64,000 nt of DNA, taken from Platycnemis pennipes (taxonomy: Eukaryota; Arthropoda; Insecta; Odonata; Platycnemididae). Of this stretch, positions 1 to 12,275 are shown piece by piece. The notes under the pieces are model-generated. The model saw only the letters and a list, made by a program, of their open reading frames with translations. It was not told the origin of the DNA and searched no databases. A program made the position numbers and the translations under genes. Location of the stretch: assembly GCA_933228895.1 (NCBI GenBank), contig OW121850.1:29521773-29585772 (forward strand), read 5' to 3'. Positions within the stretch are counted from its first letter, which is position 1. Every line of letters starts with the position of its first letter.

Positions 1-109
1 AACCAAGTGATCAACCGCTCTATAATTGTCGGAAATCATCACAGCATAGCAACAGAGGTAAAGTACTGAGGAGCCACATTAATTTACAAGTTTATCAAGG
101 GAATCGCAT

Positions 110-645
110 CAAAATATGAACACCATTGCGTGAAAGACTCAATAACCAAAGGAAATATGCTATTTTACCTTATATTACCTGAGTAAAGGCTCATATTGAA
201 TACGCGGCGAATATTTGGGAACCAGGAAAGAAAGATGTAATCATAATAAATCTATAAAAAAAGCAGCATGTTTCCTAAAAATTTCACTAATACAGTCTAG
301 AGGCTCTTTGACGGGCTTAACAGTAGATTTAATTTATAAGGATTCGAATTAAAGGTAATAATTGAGTGTGATAAAAATAATGGATATCAATTCATCATCA
401 ATTGTGCTGATAAAATTAGAGAAAGCTGATAAGCTGACAAAGCTGATAAAATTAGAGAAATGGACTGTAAAATGGACAGATTCGAACATTCATTGTTCCC
501 ACGGACCATTTGAGATCACATTGTAACAGTGCGATACGATACATGAATAAACAACACCCTTGTAAGTCATTCGCTTCCAAACACCATTTGCACTTCCCAA
601 TCCCCTCTGTCACACACCATGTACAGACTAGCAGGGATAATGAGC
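110..645 (+). mobile_element. Jockey/CR1-like LINE, 3' reverse-transcriptase remnant
   Basis: Decayed 3' part of a non-LTR retrotransposon. Positions 186-242 read KAHIEYAANIWEPGKKDVI, which fits the conserved 'VR..LEYA..VWDP' block near the C-terminus of Jockey/CR1-type reverse transcriptases. About 245 bases further on, in another frame, 487-510 read HSLFPRTI, the 'SFFPRTI(R.WN)' motif that ends many of these proteins. The change of frame and interior stops show the copy is dead. The tail around 600-640 (CTCTGTCACACACC, then AGCAGGGATA) resembles the 3' tail at about 40480-40520, suggesting one family. The left edge of the window prevents seeing how far it extended upstream. Family assignment comes from motif recognition only. 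Confidence 0.6.
406..460. repeat. Short direct repeat, 19 bp twice with 36 bp period
   Basis: GCTGATAAAATTAGAGAAA occurs at 406-424 and again at 442-460, separated by a third partial copy (AGCTGATAAGCTGACAA). It lies inside the LINE remnant and is probably a replication-slippage duplication. Confidence 0.7.
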
Positions 646-1109
646 CGATTCAGAAGTAGATACCTAAAAAAAATGTTCATAAGTATTTTCGTATCGACAG
701 AGTAAATGGAAATAATGATTCAAGTGTCATACACTACGATAAACGATGACAAATATGGCATAGCCATTAAGAAGAGCCATAGAAGCTGGGATGAGATGTG
801 CTTAATATTCGTTGCAGGGAGCCTGACGCATACTGACAAATCAAATATCAAGGGTCCAGGTTTGAACCCCGTCATCAAAAGAGATTTGTCTCTTAAAAAA
901 TCTGTTCCTAATTGAAAGACGCCTTAAGGTTACAGGGAATCTAATATTTTATTGATTGTGACGTAGATCCGTTCACCCCTTGTCGCCATTCGATGATCCT
1001 TAGCTAACGTTGACGCCAGGTTTGCTCAGACAATCTTTCTTTTCCTTGCTTCATCCTAACTCCTCACCTCCCATCCCACCCGAATACCGGTTTGAGATGC
1101 CTTTATGTT

Positions 1110-1163
1110 CGGGACTATTTATGACGCCATTGGTCTGGACGATTGCCATCATCAATAGTCCCG
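1110..1163. repeat. Small inverted repeat
   Basis: CGGGACTATT (1110-1119) is matched by AATAGTCCCG (1154-1163), giving 10 bp arms around a 34 base loop. The flanks carry further related words (GTGACGTAGAT at about 959 and again at about 1172), so this may be the core of a short decayed inverted-repeat element. Confidence 0.4.
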
Positions 1164-4100
1164 TCATGCTGGTGACGTAGATGAGATGGTCTTAATGGCA
1201 ATATGGGTGACACTATGACCTCGACGACTTTATCAATAAGATGAGATTTCAACTGAACGATATATTTCATATGGAAATGCCAATTTTACAAAACCGTCAC
1301 CTTATCGATATGGAGTCGATTTGGCATTGTCGAAATCGCACAGTATTTGGTATTTTTGCGCCCATAACACAATTTGAACGATTTCGCCGACCTCACGATT
1401 TTTATAATATTATGATGTACACGGTGAAATAACATCATTTCCATAAGTTATCGCAAAAACTACGATTTTCCTGCATCAATCACCAGTAATCAAGCTGAGT
1501 ATCGCGCGGACCGAAGGTAAAGAATGCTAAAAATTCCAAAATTGCTCTAAACCCCTTCATTCCCTCTCCACTTGAAGCATATCAAATAGTTTACTCAATC
1601 ACGAACAGAGGTATGCGCATCCCTCTGAGTTTAGTCGGCGACAGGCGGGCAAATTGGCAAAGGACAGGGGACAGACATGATTGAATTTGCTCTCCCGGGC
1701 AGGAGAAGGGAAAGAGATTGCTGGGTTGGAAGGAGGGGGGAAGTGTTGGAAGGAGGAAAAATTCCCGAGTCGTTGGCGTCAGACAAGCCTTTTTTTATAC
1801 CTTTCCCACGTCGAAGTTCCCTTATTTGCCCATAAGAGATGAAATGAAGGCACCCCGTATTTTTGGACCCCGAGTTCGGTTCCTAACAGAGAAATAATTG
1901 ACCATATTGGATGTAAGTATTTGTGTGCGTTATTACTAGACATGCTCATCACCATGAATCAAATCAGGAATTTTGGAGCAAGAATATTATAAAAAAACTT
2001 GAAAGACTTCAGAAATTGACTAAATCATTTAATCCTGCGCAAAATACCATTTCTTTGTCAATCATAATCTACTTACGTACCCGTAATGTATGTGAAGAGC
2101 CTACAAAATAGAAGCTGCACAATCAATATCCCTGCACAGAACACGCAAATGATATGTCGTGTACAAGGGTACAAAAGCAGAAATATGTAAAAATAAATGC
2201 TGCTAAATACATTACGTTGAGGTAGAGTTCATTACCACGCATTGCGAAAAATTTATGAATAAAAATACTAATTAAAAAGTTCCCTTTTTAGTGAAAATTA
2301 CAAAAAGTTACGAAAAGATCAATAGCTAAATAATTATCAATTCAGGCATAAAAACCTTCAATGAATCCATCTGCATCTAAACTCTAGCCTACCCTGGAAT
2401 ATCACGTTCACCGGACTATCACATATGCACATCTTCTGGTGAAACATCTTGCTCTTCAGACACACTGTAAGTCAAATATTTATAATTAGAGGTAAGTAAC
2501 AATGCAACAGTTGCTAATTTCAGAAATCACCGGGAAAAGCAAACACTATATCTCATAACAATGTTGCTGGAAAAAATATGAATAATGTTGTAATAAGAAA
2601 AATAAAATATATTATTTGGACCGGGGGAAGTCTCCATATTTTTTAATTTCCTAAGTCTTTTATGATTATTTTTTTCGTCCTTATCAACTCAAATAGTTGG
2701 GAACTTGCAATTAAGAAAGATTGAGAAAATCAACAAAAAAGTGATATACGCACTTCCGTCCAGAGCATACTTTTAACGGATCACTTAATTCCAATGAGGT
2801 TTGGTTAAAAAAAAAGGAGGTAAACTCGGAGGTCGCAGCAAATCCCGTTTCCCTCTTATCTGCAACGACTCCCGGGACTAATTGATCCGGTTCACGCCGA
2901 GGGACCGGATTTTCATGCGGTCCGGTATCGCTGACCACTCGGGCGGAATTCGGCGAGGGATGGGGGGAGTGCATAGGTGTGGCCAAGTGAGGGTAGCCGA
3001 GCGAGGCAGCGCCAAATCTGGATTTAATTTTTAATTTGCATTCGAGTACGTCAAGGGGTAAGAGACGCTGATAACACGTCATCCGCACGCCTCCGCCAAA
3101 ATTACGGTCTGAACTACGAAGTCACTGGGTACCGGATGAGCGTTTACTGTTGGAGGGAAATGACAATTTGAAAAAACTTCGCGTGGGCCATCTTCCTGCA
3201 ATTGAACCCGGACGCCACAATCGGTGACCTACTATTCTCTCCAGGATTAGTTTTAACATTTGTCCATTATAGGTTTGGAATTTAGTTAGACAAATGGTAT
3301 TAATCGCGAAAGCCTCTTTCCAAAGAATTTATCCAACCCATTTCAAGTTACATTTTTCAAGTGCCATTTTCACTGTATTATGGTGTTTTTCCTGTATAAT
3401 GTGGTGAAAAATATTAAATGATATAAGTACTTCCCTAATTATGATTTTGATGATGATGTCAGGATGTTAATATTGACACAACACCGAGGAATAATTTTTC
3501 TTTAAAATATAGTCAACTAACCGAAGTAGAGGAAGTATTATGAGATATTGCTCAATAGGCTGACGACATGCTAAGAATGTCAAATAAACTGTAGCACGAA
3601 AATAGACAAGTTCAACAGCTATTGCTGTCGATACCCCTCAAAGTATTCCATATTTTCCTATGATCTTCTGCATTATCTACAGTAGTATTATCCTATATCT
3701 CTGGCTTAGGCGCGCTGTAAGATATTCTACTAAGAGAATATATCTATTAAAAATTACTTTTTCTGCTATTTCCGAAATTGATGCCGAAAATATTAAAGAA
3801 ATTAAGTCTGATATAGTCCGTCTCTCAGCATGACTAATAGAATGCGAGTGAACAAGTACTTCAGAATGTTTTTATTTCTTTAGATGGCAATATCAAAACG
3901 CGGATAATATGGTTACAAAAAAGTTATATAGAGTAGGAAATATATTCGCACCAATAGATGGCTTCCATAAGTTAAGGCGTGGTTCCCCTCATTGTTCTGT
4001 ATAATATCCGATTTTGTGATTTTCAATATCTTAAACCCTTCTTCAGAAAATCCTCAGTAAGTACGTCAAAGATGTGAATTAAGGCAGGAACGAAACACGT

Positions 4101-4609
4101 AAATACCAGAAAGTCTGTACACATTCAGCGATACACTGAAGTAAAATATAGCTATTTATGGGGCCAAGTACTAAAAATGATATTTTGATCGCTTACACCA
4201 ATAAAGATGATACAAAACTCGCGTGAAATGAGAAGCAATACGATGATCGCTTATATTACTGCCTCAGAGATACAAAAAGAATGATCTGCCCCAATATGTT
4301 ATGGGTCTTTTGAAGTCGCCACAGAAAGCATCACACCTTATTCAGGGAGATAATATGAAGAGAAACCGATGGAAGTATTGGACCGGCAGGGCATCGCCTA
4401 TTTTCTTACAGACATACGACAATTGAGACCCCGCATTTTTCTACGAGTCGCTGCGTTAATCTGACTTAGTTTCTTAAAATATTCTTTGACTAAAAAGGTT
4501 GAATACATTCCATGGAACGCTTGGATATAATGAAGCATTTCACCACTCTCAAAAATTCAAAACCCTTAGGAAAGATGACGGAGTTTTCCTTTGGTAAATA
4601 ATTTCTCTT

Positions 4610-4700
4610 TTCCAATGTAGCTCTCTCTCTCTTTTCCTCTTCCATTTCTTTTTTTCCCTCTCTCCCTCTTACTCTTTCACTATATCCCTCCCTCCAATTC
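4610..4700. repeat. Polypyrimidine / CT-rich tract
   Basis: A run of almost pure C and T (repeated CTCTCTCT, CTCTTCC and CCCTCTCTCCCTC) spans about 90 bases. It is simple-sequence DNA. It could act as a polypyrimidine tract on the + strand, but no exon is recognisable beside it. Confidence 0.7.
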
Positions 4701-5318
4701 GTTCATCCGCATATCCGCTGATATCGCCACTTAAAACTCCAATATCGAAAATTAATTCGCATGAGTGGATGATTCCAAGCTGGCTTTTACGCCTCTCTGT
4801 CAGCTACTGGAGAATAATTGAGAATGGCGTAATGAAATAGAATCGAGAAACCCATTTGAAAGGAAAATTTTCCCCTAAAAGTCATATTATTCTTTTATTC
4901 TCTAAGCACGCGTTACTACGGCACATCTCCAATCAAAGCGAGCAAGCAAATTATGTAAAAAATGCAGTTTTTGCATTAAGGTATGATTAAGAGAATTTTT
5001 TCAACAGTACCTACTCATTACGTCCAATGGGTTTCATCAATTAATATAACATTCAAGCATTGCATAAAATCTCATTTCCAGCTGGTCTCCTAAACGAAAG
5101 AAGGTTAAGTGGGCTGAAAGATGCGACTAAAGTAAAATGTTCGAATCATCCTAAACAGCAAATTATTTTTGTTTGATGTACATTCATGCATGACTGATTA
5201 CTATCCACGAACACGTTGCAAAATCTTGCCACGCTAAAACTTTTAAGTCAATAAACTCAAGCTGTACTAAAGTTGCGTTGAAGCATAAACATTCATTTGG
5301 AGTACAGCACACAACCAA

Positions 5319-5362
5319 TCCCTTATGGCGACGTAAGGGACTAATAGTCCCTTATGGACGTC
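5319..5362. repeat. Palindrome with 10 bp perfect arms inside a short direct repeat
   Basis: TAAGGGACTA (5334-5343) and TAGTCCCTTA (5345-5354) are exact reverse complements around a single A. TCCCTTATGG plus GACGT occurs on both sides (from 5319 and from 5348), so palindrome and direct repeat interlock. It could be the junction of a tiny foldback element or a dimeric binding site. No function is evident. Confidence 0.5.
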
Positions 5363-8122
5363 TGAAGCGAAATATAGGCCTATCTTAATCTGTATTAAGA
5401 GCCTAAAACTATGCACGATATTAGAATGAAACGCAATGAAAGCCAGAAAGGTAAAACTTTAATGGCATAGTTACAAGCACAAAGAAAGCTAGCAGTGAGT
5501 AATTCTCATAATTGAGCTCAAAAAATGCGAAAATTTCTTTAATGCTAGATAGTAAAGGGCTATCACTAGTAACATGCGGTAAATGGAAAGAAAAATATAC
5601 CACTTGGTGAAGTCCGTTTCAAAAAGGATCGATGATCTAATTTAATATCGTCAGCCACAAAGACCTGCCAAACAATTTACGTGGAGGAATCATCTCAATA
5701 AGAGACGCAGTTTTCATTATCACCACAGAAAAGCCGATGACGGTGATAAAGGCAAATAAAAGAGGCAATGAGAGGAGGCATGTTATGAATTACGTAGAAT
5801 TTTAGAACTTCCAACTTTTATCCATTTGGAAAGATAGAAAGGAGGAATATATGCTACAGTATAATAGTGTCACCACCTCCCAAACCTACCATGAATGGTG
5901 GCTGCTTTAAATGATTAGGCATTTCTGGAATGAAACTACAAATATTTGTCCATTGTATGTTGGATGTACGTCAACTGGGAATACCCCGTAAAATAAATAA
6001 TTAAATGAAAAAATGTGGGAACTTCAAGGCATAACATGAAATGGGAGGTGAAAAGCAGATACATGTAGTTTATTTAGCATAAAATTGAGTATTACGCATT
6101 ATTTGTCAATTCATAAGTTACATTAAATATATTAAAATAAGAGATCAAGAAAACAGATCATATGAATAGATACATAATGAGATAGTTTATTGAGGACGTC
6201 AAGAGGTAATATTACTCCACTATAAAATGTCATTAAGCTTCAACTAACTCTGGAATTCAATGTAGTTTACAATAAAGGAGGGATATCAATATTTTTAGAA
6301 CAGCTAGATCAGCAAGTTTGTACAATTCCGCCTTTTACTAAGATAAATCTTGTGCTTTATTCCTTCAGTTATTCTTAACGTAATTAATTCAATCCATACC
6401 CATTGTCAGAAATCGAATCAGGTTTAAATTTATGCCGTAAATTGTTATTTATCATTAAGAAAAAACGGCCTAGAAACTGTGTACTGTTTAGCATTTTCCT
6501 TTGTGTGGATTTTTAGATATTTGTTTGTAATTTTTATTGCAAAACTGGTGGAAAACTGCGTGCGTACAAAAAAATTTACGCAATCTGGATGAATTAACGT
6601 TTCCATCCACGCGATAAAACTGCTGTCAAGCTATCCACCATAATATGACGACAATGATGGAAAACAATTTGTGCTCCGGCGGAAAAAGAACAGTGCGGAC
6701 CTGCGGTGAAATGTTCCGCGATATTCATGATTAAAAAATAAAGAATTAAGCATTTTTTAATTACTTCGAAAAATGAAGGTATGGGCCACGGCAGCATGGA
6801 CCAGATAAGATAAAGCGAGGCCGAGCAGGACACCATTCAACTACTGAAAGGGGCAAAGAATAAAAAAGAGGACGGAAGGGTGGATGCAAAAACGAAAAAA
6901 TATGCATTTAAATGAGTTTGGAGGCCAGATGGCAAGGACGTCAGACTACTTAATCGCTAGAGAGGAGGGAGTAAAGAGGAGGCATAAAAGGAGAGTGAAA
7001 TGAAAGAGGTTGGGAAGCCCCTAGGGCCCAGAAGCGTTGCAACAAATGACAAAGGCTTGAAATGCCCCCGGACCCAGAAAAAATCCGGCTCTTGATATTT
7101 ATGACGACCCCAAAAGACTTTCAGCATGACTCACGACAAAAGGTGAAGATCCGATGGTAACTAAGGTAACTTGAATGCGAAGAATTATCTCAATGTTGAA
7201 ATAATTAAATTAATGTGAGCTAGGGGAGAATTTGGGGACAAAAGTTTTATGCAGAAAGAGGGAAAAGAGGGAGAGATTCACCAGAGATAAGTCCACTAGA
7301 AAGAATTGTTTGGGACATACACGTGGGTCCTTGGACATAATTCCCGGTCCGTTTCAGAGCTGGAAGCCTACGGGGAATTCACCGGGAAAGAACGTCTGGT
7401 TTTCTTTCCCTTAAAAATGACAAAAAAAAGTTCTAAAAAAACCTTAATAATTAGAATTAAACAGATACTTTACACGGTCATCCTTGAGGCATTTAACTCA
7501 GTTTTTTTGTAATTACAGATATTATTAATACGTAGGTGAGGCATATGGAGATTATCAAATTAAATTACCCATCCACAAGCGAAAAAAAGTAGATGCATTT
7601 ACCATTCTTTCAGGGTGAACTGGAGAAATTCCCGCATAGTAACGGTACATTGACAATGTTTACCTTGAAAACTCAATTATTGCCATAACCATGTGGTGTA
7701 ACTGGAGAAAATAGAATTTAAACTGTTATCAATACCATCTTAGCCACCTCAATTTATTAATATGTATTCTGACCAATATCACCTCAATGAGGAGTTTTAG
7801 GACCACAAATAAGTTTGAAATAAATTCGGAATAATTTGAGAATGGTAATTCCTAGGAAAAAACTTTTACATTGAACTAGAAAGGCGAAGGAAACAAGAAG
7901 CTATATGATGAAGGCAAACTATGAACAAATTCCACCATCTAAAAATGCTACCAAGATACCAAGATCATTCCATTTACGGACGACTGGCAGAATTTGGCTG
8001 TTGTTGTAGCTATATTACATTTATGTGGGTGGGAAATTTTTTTCAATGAAAAACTAGTCCATATTTGACCGCTGTTAGAAGAATCAATACGCAATTTTCG
8101 TAGAGGAAGTTTAATCAATAAG

Positions 8123-8191
8123 ATAACTAAAACGTGATAAAATTACCGGTAAAACTAAATTTTACCGGTAATTTAATCCTTTTTTAGTTAT
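8123..8191. mobile_element. 69 bp hairpin element (mini-MITE-like)
   Basis: The stretch is an inverted repeat almost end to end. The outer arms ATAACTAAAA (8123-8132) and TTTTAGTTAT (8182-8191) are reverse complements. The core arms AAATTACCGGTAAAA (8140-8154) and TTTTACCGGTAATTT (8160-8174) are perfect 15 bp complements around a 5 base loop CTAAA. Each core arm contains the self-complementary ACCGGT. The remaining arm positions differ slightly. This is the shape of a very small non-autonomous inverted-repeat transposon or an excision-derived foldback; no target duplication was found. Confidence 0.5.
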
Positions 8192-11100
8192 CCTTTCATT
8201 GGAATTGAAAGATACACTCCGTCGGCTCAGTGGGAATTGTCGTCTTTCAATAGCGTACTATTTCTAAAAGATAGCTTACATCTTTTACATTCAAAGTCAT
8301 GATTTTCTTCTACCTTCTTTCCACCAATTCACTAAAATGCTACGTCTTGCGATTGTTTCCACCTTGTGATTAAACTGAGTCTGTAATTTATTAAAGCGTT
8401 CAATTTCATAACCCGTGGCTCTATGTCACTGAGATCTACATGAAAGGATTAAATCCGTATCATGTCTTCGGCATATATCCGTATCATTGCTTCGGCGTTA
8501 AGGGTAAAATCCTCTAACATTCACTTAGCTCATGAACTAATTGTCTTATATCCTCCATGATTAAGGAAGGAAGCATCTCCTGCTTAAGTTCAGGGGCTTG
8601 AGACAGTCGAAGGAAGTTTTAAAGTGAAAATTGAGATTCTTTTAAATTCTGAACTAAGACCAATATCAATACATCGATCGATTGATTGATTGTTTATTTG
8701 AGGCGCGTCAACATTATTGTTATTAGCGCCTGAATACTGTGTAGTTTTAACAAATAACCAATATCAATACAGTCTCCATCATTGTGATCAGAGAGAGTGA
8801 CAGAATAATGATAGCGAAGTAGATCAAGCGTTAATAGGCATTTTAAAAAAAACTCCTATCGTGAGGGGAACTAGGTAAAATAAGTTTTTTCTTAGATAGC
8901 AAATTTAATCACACAATCTAGTAGTAGGAGAAAACTTAAAGTGAATGTTATCAGCAATGAAATTTGTTGCTATCTAGAACACTCAATAAATCTTCGAATC
9001 GGGTAATACATTTTAATTTTATGGCATATGTTCCTTTCAAACTGTTTCCGAAGGCCTGAGGATACTAATAAAAACTAGGCACCGGAACCCAAGTTTTTTT
9101 TGACCGAGTCACCAGATTCAAAGACGATTGACAACGATAATTATTCATAAAAAGAAAGAAACTGACCCAACATTGTAGGCTTTCAAAGAGGATAAAGGAG
9201 AAAATATAAGAAGAATAAACACATTAATAGAAAAATAAAGATGATGGAGGAAATCCAACGAAGATAAACGGAGGTACCTACATCAAGAGTTAATGGATTG
9301 CCAAACACTCAACAAAAATTTATCAAGAATCTAATTAGACAAAATCTAAATATAATAAGCTTTTAAGGAGAAATAATAAGTACGGGCATCATAATGAGCG
9401 AAGGAAGGAAATAGCAAAGGCATTCCGTTCCGTAGTTAAGTTGTTTTTATGTCTCACCAATCGCTTCCTCCAGTTGGAATACTGCAAAATAACTATCTCC
9501 AATCACCCTTCAAACGATAATCCAGCCGAGCGTTGCCCACTCAAGGTACTCGCCGGGAAGAGGGACAGAAGTGGATCAACTCAAGTGGATTATCTCTGCG
9601 CAACACGCAAGAGCGTTGAGCCATCTTGCGCGGCGAATCGCTCGACCGAACGCGAAGTCCCATTCACCCATATTTCGTCCACTCTTGCTCGAATCCAAGA
9701 TTAAGCCGGCCAGAATTAATTGTTCAGAGCCAGTCAGTATCTCCGAGCTGAAAATCCATTCACCACCGTCCTCATAAATCGCCAAGGAAAAGGGATGAGT
9801 GGACTTCGGAACCATTTCTGTGAATTGAAAACTTCTGAATTACGACAATCCTAATTCCAGGTGGGGATCCATTTTGTGTGGTAGACGAAGTACTGGTTCC
9901 TAATTCTCAGAGCCCGAGTAAGAACCCCTGGGTAGGTGGAGTTAATTTTCTGTGGAATTCCGCCTTGCTTAAGTTCCGTAAGGAGATCACTTTCAAGGAC
10001 AGTACGACGTCTGTCGGATTGGACGTTAAATATTAGACCCCTCGGCACCTTTCGCTTAGACTAGACGAACAACAACTTCATCTCCTCCCATCTTTTCCTC
10101 AATTTACAAATAAATTCATCCCTCTACTCAAATAATCAATAATGATCGCCTCGGCAAGAGCCATCGGTCGCGAACCAGATTATAGTGAGCATTACGTTTC
10201 AGAACCTATTATAACGTGAAAAGGAATTGAGCTCTACCGTATGCAAAGAACCCACTATCTAGATAGCAAAAACTATTTTAGTATGAGAAACAAAGGATTA
10301 AGATTTGAGTCTATTCATCTCGATAATCTGAAATACTGTTAACTCAATGTACGAAAAAACGCGATTCCTAAAATCCATTTTCTAAATCTAGGAGCCAAAT
10401 TATATGTATTCTTAAATCATATTGAATTCAATGTAATGATTGTATGATCATATATCACGAACTTTATACTGAAATTCACACAAAAAATAAAGACTGAACA
10501 CTAAACATAGACACATGGCAAAACGGGGACACTGACACAGTTACTTCGGAGACGTTTCGGCGCTCATGGCAACGGCAGCTAGAGAAATCGCATCAATTTT
10601 TCAATATCTTTATCGAGTCTTCATCTTTATCTATACCCAGTTATATACACAGATACACATAAAGGAGTTTTAATGAAAATTATTTACTTCCGTACAACAA
10701 GTCAAACGTAAACATCTACGAAGGAGAGAGAGACCTGTTCACTGAAACATTATTTTGAGAAAGAAAAAATTAAGACTTTTATCGGCTCACATGTTATTTT
10801 GATAAGATCTGAGGTCCCTAATTTACTCAGCACGGGATATTGATGAGAGATTCCCACTATCTGAATGAGCGTGTAATAAGGAGCATTCCATCAGGAACTG
10901 CGGTGCTTAAGAGGAATCCGAGCGAATTCCCAACCTCACTTCGATTCTCTTTGCCGACATACCGATCCGAGCAAATTATTATCTGTTTATCATCCGTCTA
11001 ACATTATCAGCGTTTCTCCCAATAGCGAATATCTCCTCCAAGCGTGTAGAGTTCTCACTTCCAACGTGCTGGGTAGAAGCGGCTGTTGTATGGGATTCCC

Positions 11101-12154
11101 ACTTTTCCTACCTCTTTATTGCTCGCCTCAATCCCGGACGGAATGCTACCCCTGTCCCAGCCACTCCTTGAACTCACACTATACCTCTCCCCCCCAACCT
11201 TCACGAATCCCTCCCCCGATTTCGCACGGGATCAAAAGGTTTCACGATATCCCCATTACCGTCCTCACACGATAACTTCCTCGCTGAGAGGGCAGGACGA
11301 GCTTTTATTATCCTCGGGAGCACTCGGCCGTTATCGCCCATGAGCGTTTGTACCGCGAACGAACTCATCCGATTCGCCACCAACACCAAATGGTTCCACG
11401 CTCGATCACCCCATCGGGTCCGGAATTGCCAGAGACGCGAAAGAAAAAGTGGTGGCGATCAGTGGTCCCCCGCGTCTGGGTGCACAGCGCGAGGCTTCTA
11501 TCTGACGGTGCTTGGGGATTCCTCGAAACGGGGCTCGCGTTTGAAAGAAAAAGTAGGAGCCAGTCCTATTATTGCCTTCCGTGCTTGCGAAGACACTTGT
11601 GGTTAGTTAACGAACAGATGAGTAGTCGAATCCCTACTGGGATTATAGTGCTCTCCCTGGTAAAATGCTTTATACACTGCTACGCGGTCTCAATAAATTT
11701 GAATGTGAGCCCATCTTTGCGGTCTGAAAAGCATGAAGAAAATGTTTCTGGAAAAGGGTTATTGGCGACGAAGGAAAGATAAATCAAATATGTGTAGCGA
11801 TTTAGAGCAAGAATCATAGTCAAAGAATTCGGTTTTTACATCCTCCAAACTCCTTAGGTTACATCGCACCGTCTTATCTAAACCTAACTCTTAAGATTAC
11901 GTACCATCCATGCACCATGTGGGTTTCAACTTCGCGAACTTTTCGTTTTTAGGCCGGCGTATTACTGTCCAATTGCCAAGGTTTACAGCGGAGAAGCATT
12001 TGTCAAGAATCCAGGAGGGAGACTGGCGTTGCATAACTCAGAAACGTGTAGCTGTCCTTGATATGAGGTGTCCTGAGATACTCCTGGAGGTAGTAACGGT
12101 AACAGCCGCATTTGAAACTTAAGAGTAGTTTCCGAGAGGTTGAATTCAACCCCT
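8192..12154. other. No gene recognised; includes GC-richer islands at 9.5-10.05 and 10.9-11.6 kb
   Basis: AT-rich DNA with two islands of higher GC and CpG content. The second island contains a 144-codon frame (11348-11782, +) that is unrecognised, tryptophan/arginine-rich at its start, and overlapped by other frames; I do not support it as a gene. Near 10545-10560 the words ACTTCGGAGACGTTTCGG resemble the 'GACGTTTCGG...ATCTTC' signature of some retroelement terminal repeats, but the full motif is not there. Confidence 0.5.
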
Positions 12155-12275
12155 TTCAACCTGGGTGTGTCATCATCATTAGTTATCAATCCTCAGATTG
12201 TCTTGACGCAGCCCTCCAGTAAGTTCTCCTATCGGCTAATCTCTTCATATTTACGTATTTCTTCCCTTTCACACC
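12155..12275 (-). mobile_element. LINE 3' end with intact ORF terminus
   Basis: On the minus strand this reads ...YVNMKRLADRRTYWRAASRQ, then SED and a stop at 12186-12188, followed by an ATGATGATGA-type tail towards 12165. The same C-terminal peptide and trinucleotide-rich tail occur at 16975-17100, 29480-29610 and 53499-53640, so this is the 5'-truncated 3' end of the same non-LTR retrotransposon family. About 35 codons before the stop remain open, making this one of the best preserved copies of the terminus. The strong 5' truncation is normal for target-primed reverse transcription. Confidence 0.75.

Larger units (their letters stand above)
646..8122. other. No gene recognised; AT-rich DNA with minor repeats
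   Basis: No reading frame here resembles a known family. A purine-rich patch lies near 1690-1760. A polypyrimidine tract lies at about 4610-4700. A GC-richer patch lies at about 2810-3110; its minus-strand frame of 125 codons (2711-3088) is unrecognised and is not supported as a gene. A weak tRNA B-box-like string occurs near 860 (GGTTTGAACCCC), with no convincing A box. Small palindromes are listed separately. Confidence 0.6.

Noticed and set aside
11348..11782. 144-codon frame as a gene
   Set aside because: Overlaps another + frame and a - frame in a GC-richer patch; no motif recognised.
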